A DNA stretch of 42,189 nt from Oscillospiraceae bacterium (GTDB lineage: Bacteria > Bacillota > Clostridia > Oscillospirales > Ruminococcaceae), in contig JALEJQ010000088.1 of assembly GCA_022769565.1 (NCBI GenBank), positions 1 to 42,189 of the forward strand. Reading direction: 5' to 3'. Numbering within the stretch: position 1 is the first letter of the stretch; each line of letters starts with the position of its first letter. This document shows positions 1-8,421 of the stretch, piece by piece. The position numbers were made by a program, and so were the translations under genes. The notes below the pieces were generated by a model. It was given only the letters and a program-made list of their open reading frames with translations. It ran no database searches and was not told where the DNA came from.

Positions 1-2940
1 GGAATTTACAGGAACGTTTATCTTACCAAAACCGACCCTCTGCATATTGTCAGGGACGGAGTTTATATTACCGCAGACCCGGAAAACGGAAATGTAAAGG
101 TAGAAATAGAAACAACAGGGGATTACGATTCCGTTTGCCACGAAATATTCATATCCGAAGGCTGTAAAGTCGGCGAGTTTTACAGCGATTCTTTCAAAAT
201 TGACGGTCACAAGCTCTGGAACCTTGACGATCCCGTGCTTTATACAATAAAAACAAGTATTGTAAAGGCAAATAACATTACAGATACAGTTGAGAATGTA
301 TTTGGCTTCAGGAGCATAAAATTTGACCCCAACAAGGGATTTTTCCTTAACGGACAGCATATGAAGCTGAAAGGCGTGTGCCTGCATCACGATCTGGGCG
401 CTCTCGGAGCGGCTGTAAATTACAGCGCATTGGAACGTCAGATACTTCTTATGAAAAAAATGGGAGCAAACGCTGTACGAGCCTCCCACAATATGCCTTC
501 AAGGGAGCTTGTGGACATCTGCGACAGAGTAGGTATGCTTGTGGATTCCGAAAGCTTTGATATGTGGGAGCTGCCAAAGACCAAGTTTGATTATGCAAGA
601 TTTTTCAAGGAGGATGCCCATAAAGACGTTCTCAGCTGGGTAAGGCGTGACAGGAACCACCCCTGCATTATAATGTGGAGCATCGGCAACGAAATTTACG
701 ATACCCACGTTTCGGAACACGGCTATGAAATTGCAGAAATGCTGGCAGGATATGTAAGAGAAGCCGACCCGAAGTGTCACGCTGTGCTTACCATAGCTTC
801 AAACTATATAGAGTGGGAAAATTCCCAGAAAATCGGAAATCTCCTTGTTCATTCGGGCTATAATTACACGGAAAAGTGCTATGACGAGCATCACAAAAAG
901 TACCCCGATACCGTGATTTACGGTAGTGAAACATCTTCTGCCGTAAGAAGCAGGGGAATTTACCATTTCCCGGCAGATATTCCGCAGCTTACCCACGACG
1001 ACCACCAGTGCTCTTCCCTCGGAAACAGCTGCGTAGGCTGGGGAAGACCTATGGAAAGCGCTTGGATCGAGGACAGAGACAGGGAATTCTGCGCAGGTCA
1101 GTTTGTGTGGACCGGCATCGACTACATAGGCGAACCCACGCCCTACAGCACCAAAAACAGCTATTTCGGTGCGGCAGATACCGCCTGCTTCCCTAAGGAT
1201 GCATACTATTTTTACCAATCTGTCTGGACGGACTTCAAAACCGCCCCGATGATACATCTTCTGCCTTACTGGGACTTTAACGAGGGGCAGCTTATTGACG
1301 TTATCGCTTATACAAATGCGCCTGCCGCCGAGCTTTTCTTCAACGGCAAGTCTTTCGGTGTGCAGAAAATAGACCATGAACACGGAAAAAAACTCCATGC
1401 AGAGTGGAAAATTCCTTATGAAAAGGGCGAATTAAAGGTCAACGCCATTGACGAAGACGGAAATATTGTTGCAAGCGATGTCCGGCGCAGCTTTGGCGAC
1501 CCTGTTGAAGTTGTGCTGAAAGCAGACAGGGAGGTCATTAACGCAGATACAAACGAGCTTTGCTTCATTGAAATTTCCACTGTAGACGAGAACGGCACCT
1601 TTGTCACCAACGCAAGAAACTATGTAAAGGTAACGGTGGAGGGCGCAGGACGGCTTCTCGGACTTGACAACGGCGATTCCACCGATTACGGTCAGTACAA
1701 GACCGATTCAAGAAAACTTTTCAGCGGAAAGCTCCTTGCAATTGTCGGCTCAAACGGCGAGGCCGGTGAAATAACCGTAACGGTATCTTCGGAAGGTCTG
1801 AAAACGGCTGTTTTGAGTGTACAGTCAAATGGCTTTACACACGATTCTGCCGCACAAAAGCTTGTTCCGCAGATAACACCGTCCGAACCGGGAGAGATCC
1901 CCATACGCAAGATAGAGGCCTGCGCCGCAGGCGGCGAAAAGCTCACCGAGGAAAGACCCTGCGCAGATGTTAAATACAGAATTTTTCCTAAAAACGCCGC
2001 CTTTGATGATATAACCTTTAAATTTGTCAAGCCCAACGGCGTTGAAACGGATATTGCGGAAGCGGAAATGTGCGGCGATACCGTTAAAGTCACCGCAAAG
2101 GGCGAAGGCGAGTGTATTCTCAGGCTTTACGGCAATAACGGTGCGAAATATCCCCAGGTCATTTCTGATGTTGCTTTTGAAATTTCCGGTCTGGGCGAGG
2201 CTGTGCATAACCCTTACTCCATGATATTGGCAAGCAACTTTGCTTCTTCGGATGTTCCCGTGACAATTATCGAAAACGGTGCTCTCGGCGGATTTTCACA
2301 AAGAAGCCGTGTTGATTTTACTAATCTTGATTTCGGAAAAACAGGTACGGACAAGATAAGAGTATATTTCGGAAACTGCCGCAACAGGGAGATACCCGTT
2401 GAAATTTTTGACGGCGAAGAGCTTATTGAAACGCTGATGATACCCCACAACAACGGCTGGGATAAGGCTTCACCCTTTGATTTTACCCTTCCCGTGCGGC
2501 TCAAAGGCGTTCACAATATCAGCGTTGCGGTTTCCGACAACTGCATTTTCGGCGGCTTTGAGTTTATTGAAGAAAACAGGGCTTACGCCGCTCTTGACCC
2601 TGCTGACTGCGACAATATTTACGGTGATGACTACAAGATCGGCGGAAACGGCATTGAAAATATTGGCAACAACGTTGTTATCGAATTCAAGGGTATGGAT
2701 TTCGGCGGCGGCGCACACAAGCTGGAGCTTACGGGACGTACTCCCAACAAGGTCAACACCATACAGCTTTGCTGCACTGCGGACGGCTCTTTGAGAAAGC
2801 AGCTTATTGAGTTTGAATATTCGGAAGAATACGCTTCAAGAGTGTTTGAAATTGAAGAAATAAGCGGAACGACCGATATAAGCTTTGTATTTATGCCGGG
2901 AAGTAAATTCGATTTCCTTGGATTCAGATTTATTAAGTAA
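1..2940 (+). CDS. Glycoside hydrolase family 2 enzyme (beta-galactosidase-like), 5' end outside window
   Basis: This is a retaining exo-glycosidase of family GH2, probably a beta-galactosidase; the exact substrate cannot be read. The frame is open from base 1, so the true start lies upstream, and a GTG at 235 is only an internal codon. The first visible residues (GIYRNVYL, later LDDPVLYT) belong to the jelly-roll and Ig-like domains before the catalytic barrel. The acid/base Glu is in IGNEIYD (codon 231 from base 1) and the likely nucleophile Glu in GSETSS (codon 310). FVWTGIDYIGEPTPY closes the barrel. A DUF4982-type domain (HLLPYWDFNEGQ, ELFFNGKSFG) follows, then an Ig-like region and two C-terminal jelly-roll modules resembling CBM6-type sugar-binding domains (about codons 740-979). 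With 979 residues visible it is a long multidomain GH2. The next gene starts 13 bases after its stop, so the two are probably co-transcribed. Secretion cannot be judged without the N-terminus. Confidence 0.93.
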   Translation, partial: GIYRNVYLTKTDPLHIVRDGVYITADPENGNVKVEIETTGDYDSVCHEIFISEGCKVGEFYSDSFKIDGHKLWNLDDPVLYTIKTSIVKANNITDTVENVFGFRSIKFDPNKGFFLNGQHMKLKGVCLHHDLGALGAAVNYSALERQILLMKKMGANAVRASHNMPSRELVDICDRVGMLVDSESFDMWELPKTKFDYARFFKEDAHKDVLSWVRRDRNHPCIIMWSIGNEIYDTHVSEHGYEIAEMLAGYVREADPKCHAVLTIASNYIEWENSQKIGNLLVHSGYNYTEKCYDEHHKKYPDTVIYGSETSSAVRSRGIYHFPADIPQLTHDDHQCSSLGNSCVGWGRPMESAWIEDRDREFCAGQFVWTGIDYIGEPTPYSTKNSYFGAADTACFPKDAYYFYQSVWTDFKTAPMIHLLPYWDFNEGQLIDVIAYTNAPAAELFFNGKSFGVQKIDHEHGKKLHAEWKIPYEKGELKVNAIDEDGNIVASDVRRSFGDPVEVVLKADREVINADTNELCFIEISTVDENGTFVTNARNYVKVTVEGAGRLLGLDNGDSTDYGQYKTDSRKLFSGKLLAIVGSNGEAGEITVTVSSEGLKTAVLSVQSNGFTHDSAAQKLVPQITPSEPGEIPIRKIEACAAGGEKLTEERPCADVKYRIFPKNAAFDDITFKFVKPNGVETDIAEAEMCGDTVKVTAKGEGECILRLYGNNGAKYPQVISDVAFEISGLGEAVHNPYSMILASNFASSDVPVTIIENGALGGFSQRSRVDFTNLDFGKTGTDKIRVYFGNCRNREIPVEIFDGEELIETLMIPHNNGWDKASPFDFTLPVRLKGVHNISVAVSDNCIFGGFEFIEENRAYAALDPADCDNIYGDDYKIGGNGIENIGNNVVIEFKGMDFGGGAHKLELTGRTPNKVNTIQLCCTADGSLRKQLIEFEYSEEYASRVFEIEEISGTTDISFVFMPGSKFDFLGFRFIK

Positions 2941-2953
2941 GAAGGATTTTGAT

Positions 2954-3991
2954 TTGAACGAATTAATTGTCAGACTTGCGGTGATTGCCGTGTGTATCAT
3001 AGGTATTGCCGCTGCAGCCGCATTTATAATCATCGGTCTTAAAGACGGTGAAACCGAAAATGAATACGCCGAGACTGTAAATGTTACAGCCTTTACAGAA
3101 GAAAGCGTGACAGAGCTTACCGAAACGGCTTCTGCGGAAACCTCCTATGAGTTCGACATTGCAGATGTGACCGATGCGCCTGAGGTCACAACGGTTCCCG
3201 AAGAAACGGGTGAAAACGGCGAAACCTCGTCAAGCAGGACTGTTATAACAAGCCGTGCCAGAAAGGAATACGACAACAATTCCGTTTATATAGATATGGA
3301 ATCGGTGCTGCAGCTTCCCGAGCTTCCCGTCGGCTGTGAAATAACGGCGCTTACCATTAATCTGCGGTATCTGGGCTTTGATGCGGAGAAAACAGACCTT
3401 GCTGCCAATTATCTGCCTAAGGGCGGCAATGCGCAGTACATAGACGGCGAGCTTTACAAGGACAGCTTTTTCGATTACTTCATAGGCGACCCCTTTTCAA
3501 GAGGCTACGGCTGCTTTTCAAACGCTATCGTAAAGGCGGCGGAAAAGTATATTGCCGATAACGGCGGCGGCTATACCGTGGTGAATCTGTCAGGGTCAAG
3601 TCCCGATGTGCTGTACGACTACCTTGCGGAGGGAATACCCGTTATCTGCTGGGCGACCGACGGAATGATAGAGCCGGAATATTACGAAAGCTGGTTTGAC
3701 AATGCAACAGGGGAGAAGCTGGACTGGTACCTTAACGAGCATTGCTTTGTCCTTGCAGGCTTTAATATGGACGCAGATACCGTTACCCTTAACGACCCCA
3801 TGAAGGGCATTATCGACTACAATATCAACAAGTTTGAAACAAGATATGCTCAGATGTACAGTCAGGCAATAGTTATTTTAAAGGACGAGGACAGCGGCGA
3901 AACTGCTTCTTCGGAGCAGGAAACGGAAGAAACGGAACAAACCGAAACGACGGATTTAACGGAAGAACCTTCATTTGATACGGAAGAATAA
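2954..3991 (+). CDS. Membrane-anchored C39-like cysteine peptidase domain protein
   Basis: I start this 345-residue protein at the TTG at 2954, because GAAGGA lies seven bases upstream and the protein then opens directly with a transmembrane segment (about residues 5-26, rich in I, A and V). An ATG at 2885 is in frame but lies inside the GH2 gene and adds an unlikely leader. After an acidic, Thr/Glu-rich extracellular linker comes a C39_2-type papain-like domain. LPVGCEITAL carries the presumed catalytic Cys, NEHCFVLAGFN the His and LNDPM the Asp. The tail is again Glu/Thr-rich. Proteins of this type sit on the outside of Gram-positive cells, and the substrate is unknown. It directly follows the GH2 gene on the same strand. 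The catalytic triad assignment is from motif similarity only. Confidence 0.85.
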   Translation: MNELIVRLAVIAVCIIGIAAAAAFIIIGLKDGETENEYAETVNVTAFTEESVTELTETASAETSYEFDIADVTDAPEVTTVPEETGENGETSSSRTVITSRARKEYDNNSVYIDMESVLQLPELPVGCEITALTINLRYLGFDAEKTDLAANYLPKGGNAQYIDGELYKDSFFDYFIGDPFSRGYGCFSNAIVKAAEKYIADNGGGYTVVNLSGSSPDVLYDYLAEGIPVICWATDGMIEPEYYESWFDNATGEKLDWYLNEHCFVLAGFNMDADTVTLNDPMKGIIDYNINKFETRYAQMYSQAIVILKDEDSGETASSEQETEETEQTETTDLTEEPSFDTEE

Positions 3992-4000
3992 AAATTTTTT

Positions 4001-4093
4001 ATCCCCCGAAAAATGCGGACAAAACCTTGTAAAATATAGGTTTAACGGCGGTTTGAACGCCATATCCGTATTATCTCGGGGGATTTTTATCCC
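4001..4093 (+). terminator. Structured element between the peptidase gene and ddh, probable terminator
   Basis: A perfect 9-bp inverted repeat (ATCCCCCGA at 4001-4009, TCGGGGGAT at 4076-4084) encloses a second pairing (ATGCGGA 4014-4020 with TCCGTAT 4065-4071, one G-U) and a small GGCG/CGCC hairpin near 4046-4060. The outer stem is followed by TTTTT. The same G run (4078-4082) could instead pair with ATCCCG at 4089-4094, forming a short alternative hairpin followed by A/T-rich sequence. It could be the terminator of the upstream pair, or a switching leader element if transcription starts further up. Confidence 0.55.
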
Positions 4094-4132
4094 GAAAAAA
4101 TAAATTTTTTTAAATTTTTTTGGCAAAACCCC

Positions 4133-4161
4133 TTTTCAAATCCTGCAAAACGTGATAAAAT
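4133..4161 (+). promoter_or_regulatory. Candidate promoter of ddh
   Basis: TTTTCA at 4133-4138 (4 of 6 matches to the -35 consensus) is followed after 17 bases by TAAAAT at 4156-4161 (5 of 6 matches to the -10). Transcription would start near 4168, giving a leader of roughly 45 bases before the ddh start at 4215. GGAGG at 4203-4207 is the ribosome binding site. Confidence 0.5.
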
Positions 4162-4214
4162 ATAAGCTGTATTGACACGGCGAAATTTTATGCCGCTGAA
4201 TTGGAGGATGTAAA

Positions 4215-5204
4215 ATGAGTAAATTTCGTATTGGCATAGTCGGCTACGGCAATCTTGGCAGAGGAACCGAGCTGGCAATAAGACAGACCACGGACGCAGA
4301 GCTTGCGTGTGTTTTCACAAGGCGTGACCCGTCCGCACTTAAAATACTGACCGAGGGCGTACCCGTATATTCGGTAAACGATATTGCGGCGCATAAAAAT
4401 GATGTTGACGTACTTATTCTCTGCGGCGGAAGCGCAACAGACCTGCCCGTTCAGGGACCTCAGCTTGCAGAAATGTTCAACACTATCGACAGCTTCGACA
4501 CCCACGCAAAAATTCCTCAGTATTTCGATTCCGTTGACGCTGCGGCTAAGAAGGGCGGCAATGTAAGCATTATTTCCGTAGGCTGGGACCCGGGTATGTT
4601 TTCCGTTAACCGTCTTTACAGCAGCTGTATTCTTCCCGAGGGCGAAAATTACACATTCTGGGGCAAGGGCGTAAGCCAGGGACACTCCGACGCTATCAGA
4701 AGGATCGAGGGCGTTGCCGATGCAAGACAGTACACTATCCCCGTAGAATCTGCCGTTGAAGCTGTAAGAAGCGGCTCAAATCCTGCCCTTACCACACGCC
4801 AGAAGCACACAAGAGAGTGCTTCGTTGTAGCAAAAGAGGGTGCTGACAAGGCAAAGATCGAGTCCGAGATAAAGAATATGCCCAACTATTTCGCCGATTA
4901 CGACACCACCGTTCACTTTATTTCCGAAGAAGAGTTAAAGCGTGACCATAGCGGACTTCCTCACGGCGGCTTTGTTATCAGAAGCGGCAAGACCGGCGAA
5001 AACAAGGAGACCTCCCACGTTATCGAGTATTCCCTCAAGCTGGGTTCAAACCCCGAGTTTACTTCAAGCATTCTTGTTGCATACGCCAGAGCGGCTGTAA
5101 GGCTTTCAAGAGAGGGTGCAGTAGGTGCAAAGACCGTGTTCGACATTGCTCCTGCATACCTTTCCCCTAAGAGCGGTGCAGAGCTGAGAGCGGAAATGCT
5201 TTGA
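4215..5204 (+). CDS. ddh: meso-Diaminopimelate D-dehydrogenase
   Basis: This NADPH-dependent enzyme makes meso-2,6-diaminopimelate from L-2-amino-6-oxopimelate (tetrahydrodipicolinate) and ammonia in one step, feeding lysine and peptidoglycan synthesis in the cytoplasm. The protein is 329 residues, the normal length. The N-terminal Rossmann motif GIVGYGNLGRG (about residues 6-16) binds NADPH. Further family motifs are FTRRDP, CGGSATDLPVQGP, SVGWDPGMFS and WGKGVSQGHSDAIRR. A GGAGG site lies eight bases before the ATG. It stands alone between a probable terminator upstream and a repeat containing a strong terminator downstream, so it looks monocistronic. The match runs along the whole length and I see no defect. 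Confidence 0.97.
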   Translation: MSKFRIGIVGYGNLGRGTELAIRQTTDAELACVFTRRDPSALKILTEGVPVYSVNDIAAHKNDVDVLILCGGSATDLPVQGPQLAEMFNTIDSFDTHAKIPQYFDSVDAAAKKGGNVSIISVGWDPGMFSVNRLYSSCILPEGENYTFWGKGVSQGHSDAIRRIEGVADARQYTIPVESAVEAVRSGSNPALTTRQKHTRECFVVAKEGADKAKIESEIKNMPNYFADYDTTVHFISEEELKRDHSGLPHGGFVIRSGKTGENKETSHVIEYSLKLGSNPEFTSSILVAYARAAVRLSREGAVGAKTVFDIAPAYLSPKSGAELRAEML

Positions 5205-5213
5205 TTTGTACAA

Positions 5214-5475
5214 GTTTGAAGTGTGGAGAGTGAAGAGTGGAGTTAAACTTTGATTTTATACTCTCCAAATTTAAAAGACAATTGAGTGAAGGTTTCTATT
5301 AATAAGAATTGGCTGATTGATTAAGCTAACGAAAAAATCACTTTTGATGCTTTAGGGTATCAAAAGTGATTTTTGTTTTTGTCGGAAGTTGACTTGCTGT
5401 AATGAGTTTGAAGAGTGGAGAGTGAAAATATAAATTTAACTTCACTCTCCACTCTTCACACTTCACTCTTTAATA
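5214..5475. repeat. Composite repeat: inverted arrays of 7-bp units (GAGTGAA family) around a hairpin core
   Basis: The left arm (5214-5248) is five tandem heptamers such as GTTTGAA, GTGTGGA and GAGTGAA. The right arm (5434-5468) is five heptamers of the same family in inverted orientation (for example TTCACTC, TCCACTC, TTCACAC). A third block at 5406-5426 forms a perfect 18-bp palindrome with the right arm (5409-5426 with 5441-5458). The core holds the ddh terminator at 5333-5374. This accounts for most of the 347-base gap between ddh and purB, and I see no gene in it. Confidence 0.85.
5333..5380 (+). terminator. Strong hairpin terminator after ddh
   Basis: A perfect 16-bp stem (5333-5348 with 5359-5374) with a 10-base loop contains ATCACTTTTGAT and its complement, and its 3' arm runs into a T-rich stretch up to 5380. 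The A-run at the 5' foot makes it usable on both strands. Confidence 0.85.
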
Positions 5476-5493
5476 ATTCCACTTTCCACATTC

Positions 5494-5529
5494 AAAAAAA
5501 TTTCCCCGTGAAGAACATTCCTCACGGGG
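5494..5529 (-). terminator. Terminator of purB
   Basis: CCCCGTGA at 5504-5511 pairs with TCACGGGG at 5522-5529 over a 10-base loop. Read on the minus strand it follows the purB stop by 22 bases and is followed by AAATTTTTTT. Confidence 0.85.
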
Positions 5530-5551
5530 ATAATTGTATTTTAGCGTAAAA

Positions 5552-6985
5552 TCAAACGGAAAGCTCGGCAGTTTCGTTAAGAATATCCTTGTTTGCGTCA
5601 AGAATAGGCTTGATACAGCCGTTAATGAACTCTTCAACCTGCTGAGAGCTTCTTCCCGTGAAGTTTTCGGGTTTGAGGATAGCCTTTATCTCTTCCTCGT
5701 TAAGCATAAAGTCGGGGTCTGCAAGAACTCTGTCAATAAGGTCGTTTTCAAGGCCCTCTTCCTTGACCTGCTTGCCTGCCTCCATAGCGTATTGACGGAG
5801 CTTTTCGTGAAGCGCCTGACGGTCGCCGCCTTTCTTTACAGCGTCCATCATAATGTTCTCCGAAGCCATAAAGGGCAGCTCCTTCATAACTCTTGCACGG
5901 ATAACCTTGGGGTAAACAACAATTGCGGAAGTGACGTTTATCATAATGTTGAGGATAGCGTCAATTGCAAGGAAGCCCTCTGCAACGGAAATACGCTTGT
6001 TTGCGGAGTCGTCAAGAGTTCTCTCAAACCACTGTGTACCCGAAGTGAACGCAGGGTTAAGGGAATCTATCATAACGTATCTTGCAAGAGCGGTGATCCT
6101 TTCGCATCTCATGGGGTTTCTCTTGTAAGGCATAGCAGACGAACCTATCTGATTTTTCTCAAAGGGTTCTTCCATTTCCTTGAAGTTCTGGAGAATACGC
6201 ATATCGTTTGCAAACTTCATTGCGGACTGAGCAATTCCGCTGAGAGTTGCAACTATCTGGGCATCTATCTTTCTTGAATAGGTCTGACCCGAAACGGGAA
6301 CAACGGCGTCAAAGCCCATTTCCTCGGCAATAAGCTCTTCCAGCTTCTTTACCTTTTCCGTGTCGCCTTCGAAAAGCTCCATAAAGGAAGCCTGTGTGCC
6401 CGTTGTACCCTTTGAACCGAGGAGCTTCATATTTGCAAGACGGTAATCAATTTCTTCAAGATCCATGAGCAGCTCGTTCATCCACAGGGTAGCACGCTTG
6501 CCAACGGTAGTAAGCTGTGCAGGCTGAAGGTGAGTGTAAGCAAGACAGGGCATATCCTTGTATTCCATTGCAAATCCGGAAAGCTGGTTAAGTACGTTTA
6601 TGAGCTTGCGCTTTACTATCTTAAGAGCGTCCCTCATAATAATGATGTCGGTGTTGTCGCCTACATAGCAGGAGGTTGCGCCCAGGTGGATTATGCCCTT
6701 TGCCTTGGGGCAGGCGAGACCGTATGTGTAAACGTGCGCCATAACATCGTGACGGACAAGCTTTTCACGCTCCGCCGCAGTTTCGTAGTCGATATTGTCG
6801 ATGTTTGCTTCAAGCTCGTCCACCTGTTCCTGAGTTACGGGCAGACCAAGCTTCATTTCCGCTCTTGCAAGAGCGACCCAAAGGCGGCGCCATGTGGTGA
6901 ATTTTTTATCTGCAGAGAAGATATACTGCATTTCCTTGCTTGCATATCTGGTGCAGAAAGGGGATTCATAGCTGTTTGTTGACAT
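5552..6985 (-). CDS. purB: Adenylosuccinate lyase
   Basis: The enzyme splits fumarate from SAICAR and from adenylosuccinate in purine and AMP synthesis. It belongs to the fumarase/aspartase superfamily. The 477-residue protein has the superfamily signature GSSAMPYKRNPMRCER near residue 285, which holds the mobile catalytic loop, plus the motifs HLGATSCYVGDN and AYTHLQPAQLTTVGKR (substrate-binding His). The start ATG at 6985 has GGGAG about 12 bases upstream, a rather long spacing. It is transcribed alone from a promoter at 7021-7049 and ends at a terminator. No other purine genes are in the window. Confidence 0.97.
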   Translation of the reverse strand: MSTNSYESPFCTRYASKEMQYIFSADKKFTTWRRLWVALARAEMKLGLPVTQEQVDELEANIDNIDYETAAEREKLVRHDVMAHVYTYGLACPKAKGIIHLGATSCYVGDNTDIIIMRDALKIVKRKLINVLNQLSGFAMEYKDMPCLAYTHLQPAQLTTVGKRATLWMNELLMDLEEIDYRLANMKLLGSKGTTGTQASFMELFEGDTEKVKKLEELIAEEMGFDAVVPVSGQTYSRKIDAQIVATLSGIAQSAMKFANDMRILQNFKEMEEPFEKNQIGSSAMPYKRNPMRCERITALARYVMIDSLNPAFTSGTQWFERTLDDSANKRISVAEGFLAIDAILNIMINVTSAIVVYPKVIRARVMKELPFMASENIMMDAVKKGGDRQALHEKLRQYAMEAGKQVKEEGLENDLIDRVLADPDFMLNEEEIKAILKPENFTGRSSQQVEEFINGCIKPILDANKDILNETAELSV

Positions 6986-7020
6986 TAATATAACAACTCC
7001 CGTTAAACAATATTTTTTTC

Positions 7021-7049
7021 AGTATAACATATTTCAGCAGGTTTTGCAA
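7021..7049 (-). promoter_or_regulatory. Promoter of purB
   Basis: On the minus strand TTGCAA (7044-7049) and TATACT (7021-7026) are separated by exactly 17 bases. The start point would be near 7014, about 30 bases before the purB ATG. I see no PurR-like palindrome or guanine riboswitch in the short leader. Confidence 0.7.
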
Positions 7050-7062
7050 GGGCTTTTCTGTA

Positions 7063-8148
7063 TTAATAGCATTGCAGCGATATTTTTACCTTGTCAAACC
7101 GCTTTTCCGCAAGGTCTGATTTTTTGATGTAAAAATACAGATTTCCTCCGTCGCCGAACATAAAACCGCAATTATCGCTTTCAAATGTGGAAAGCTGGCA
7201 AAGCTGCACATAGTCTTCATCAAATTCTTCTGTAAGTCCGCATTGGATAACATCGGAATATCCTCCGAGCTTGAAATAATCTTCAATGTATTCTGAGGTG
7301 TCATAGCCGAGAATAGCGGTTTTCGCATTGTCGTATTCATCGTAATTAAAATTCACATTACCGCAGAGATTTTCGTGATCCTCATAAGAGGGCAGATCAT
7401 TTTTGCTGAAAAACCGAACGGCTATTTCATCAACAATGCAGTTCATATCGGCGTATCCGTAACAACAGCATTCTTCAGGGGCGTATTCGTCGGGAAAATC
7501 GGTCGGCACAAGCAGCGACAGGTCACCGTCATAATAATAAACTGCATAACCTTTGCCGTCTTGGTCATCGCTTTCCCAGGGCTGGTTTTCTATATCATAG
7601 AAGAAATAGAGCATACCCTTTTCGGGGAAAATGCCGCCCTTGTCATATTCGTGTATCTCCGCACAGTTTATCTGCATCAAAAAGGTAAGCGGCTCGTCAG
7701 ATTCGTTTCTGTACCATACAAAATTTTCGGGCATATCAGGCTTTCCGCCTATTTTTGATGAAGCGTTCTCTATTGTGCGTTCTTCCGGTTCGATATATAT
7801 CGCATTTTTCATAAACGGTTCAAGCTGTTCAATAATGCTTTCCGAAACCTCAGCGGCTGTACGGGCAGGCTTGCGTTCTGCACTTTTCCGGTTCTCACGG
7901 TTCATACGCATAGCGTCCTCTTCGGTAATTCCCATCATCTCAAAAAGCTGTTTGTTCATTTCCTTAGCACGTTTTTTATGCTCTTTAGGCGAAAGGCTCA
8001 TCAATTCCGAAATGTCGGAGACCCCCATCATTTCCGACACCATTTTTTCGGCATTGGCAAGCAGATTTTTCTGTTCTTCGGATAAAGAACCCAGCAGTTC
8101 TTTTTCTGCTTCTTCCGCTTTTTTCATAATTTCGTCCATGTCTGCCAT
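7063..8148 (-). CDS. DUF1963 (YwqG-like) family protein
   Basis: A 361-residue cytoplasmic protein of unknown biochemical role. The first 100 or so residues are a charged, helical, Met/Glu/Lys-rich extension (DEIMKKAEEAEKELL). The rest is the DUF1963 fold known from Bacillus YwqG, recognisable by SKIGGKPDMP, PLTFLMQINC, GMLYFFYD and the closing GDGGNLYFYI region. Start choice is firm: GGAGG stands nine bases upstream of the ATG and a good promoter lies behind it. The helical extension is longer than in the compact family members, which may add a partner-binding part. It is read toward purB but has its own promoter. Confidence 0.85.
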   Translation of the reverse strand: MADMDEIMKKAEEAEKELLGSLSEEQKNLLANAEKMVSEMMGVSDISELMSLSPKEHKKRAKEMNKQLFEMMGITEEDAMRMNRENRKSAERKPARTAAEVSESIIEQLEPFMKNAIYIEPEERTIENASSKIGGKPDMPENFVWYRNESDEPLTFLMQINCAEIHEYDKGGIFPEKGMLYFFYDIENQPWESDDQDGKGYAVYYYDGDLSLLVPTDFPDEYAPEECCCYGYADMNCIVDEIAVRFFSKNDLPSYEDHENLCGNVNFNYDEYDNAKTAILGYDTSEYIEDYFKLGGYSDVIQCGLTEEFDEDYVQLCQLSTFESDNCGFMFGDGGNLYFYIKKSDLAEKRFDKVKISLQCY

Positions 8149-8201
8149 AATTATCCTCCAATCTGACCCTTATCATAATGCTTTAAAACGAATCTACACA
8201 A

Positions 8202-8230
8202 ATTATAGCATATTCTGCATAGATTATCAA
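8202..8230 (-). promoter_or_regulatory. Promoter of the DUF1963 gene
   Basis: On the minus strand TTGATA (8225-8230) and a perfect TATAAT (8202-8207) are 17 bases apart. The predicted start is near 8195, giving a leader of about 47 bases. Confidence 0.8.
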
Positions 8231-8344
8231 CGTTTTTTATTATATAAATATGTATAATGATAAATTAACGGAGGCACACATCATAAAGACGGTTAGTCGG
8301 TACCGTTATTTTTAGGGAAAATATATCAAAATACAGTATTTTTC

Positions 8345-8373
8345 TTTACAAATGCCGTTTTTGATGTTATAAT
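8345..8373 (+). promoter_or_regulatory. Promoter of the AI-2E-type permease and nadA
   Basis: TTTACA (8345-8350) and a perfect TATAAT (8368-8373) are 17 bases apart. The start would be near 8380, about 42 bases before the first ATG. The 110 bases between this and the divergent promoter hold no gene that I can see. Confidence 0.8.
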
Positions 8374-8421
8374 TATTTTGTCGGAAATGTCTGATCGGTA
8401 AAAATACTGAAGGATGATATA

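Noticed and set aside
799-1398. 199-residue minus-strand open frame inside the GH2 gene
   Set aside because: It is antisense to strongly conserved GH2 motifs and shows no recognisable protein family; it is a coding shadow.
2885-2953. N-terminal extension of the C39-like peptidase
   Set aside because: The ATG at 2885 lies within the GH2 reading frame and has no binding site; the TTG at 2954 does and gives a normal membrane anchor.
8231-8340. A third gene or small RNA in the divergent promoter region
   Set aside because: There is a GGAGG and a TATAAT-like word, but no start codon at proper spacing and no stable hairpin.
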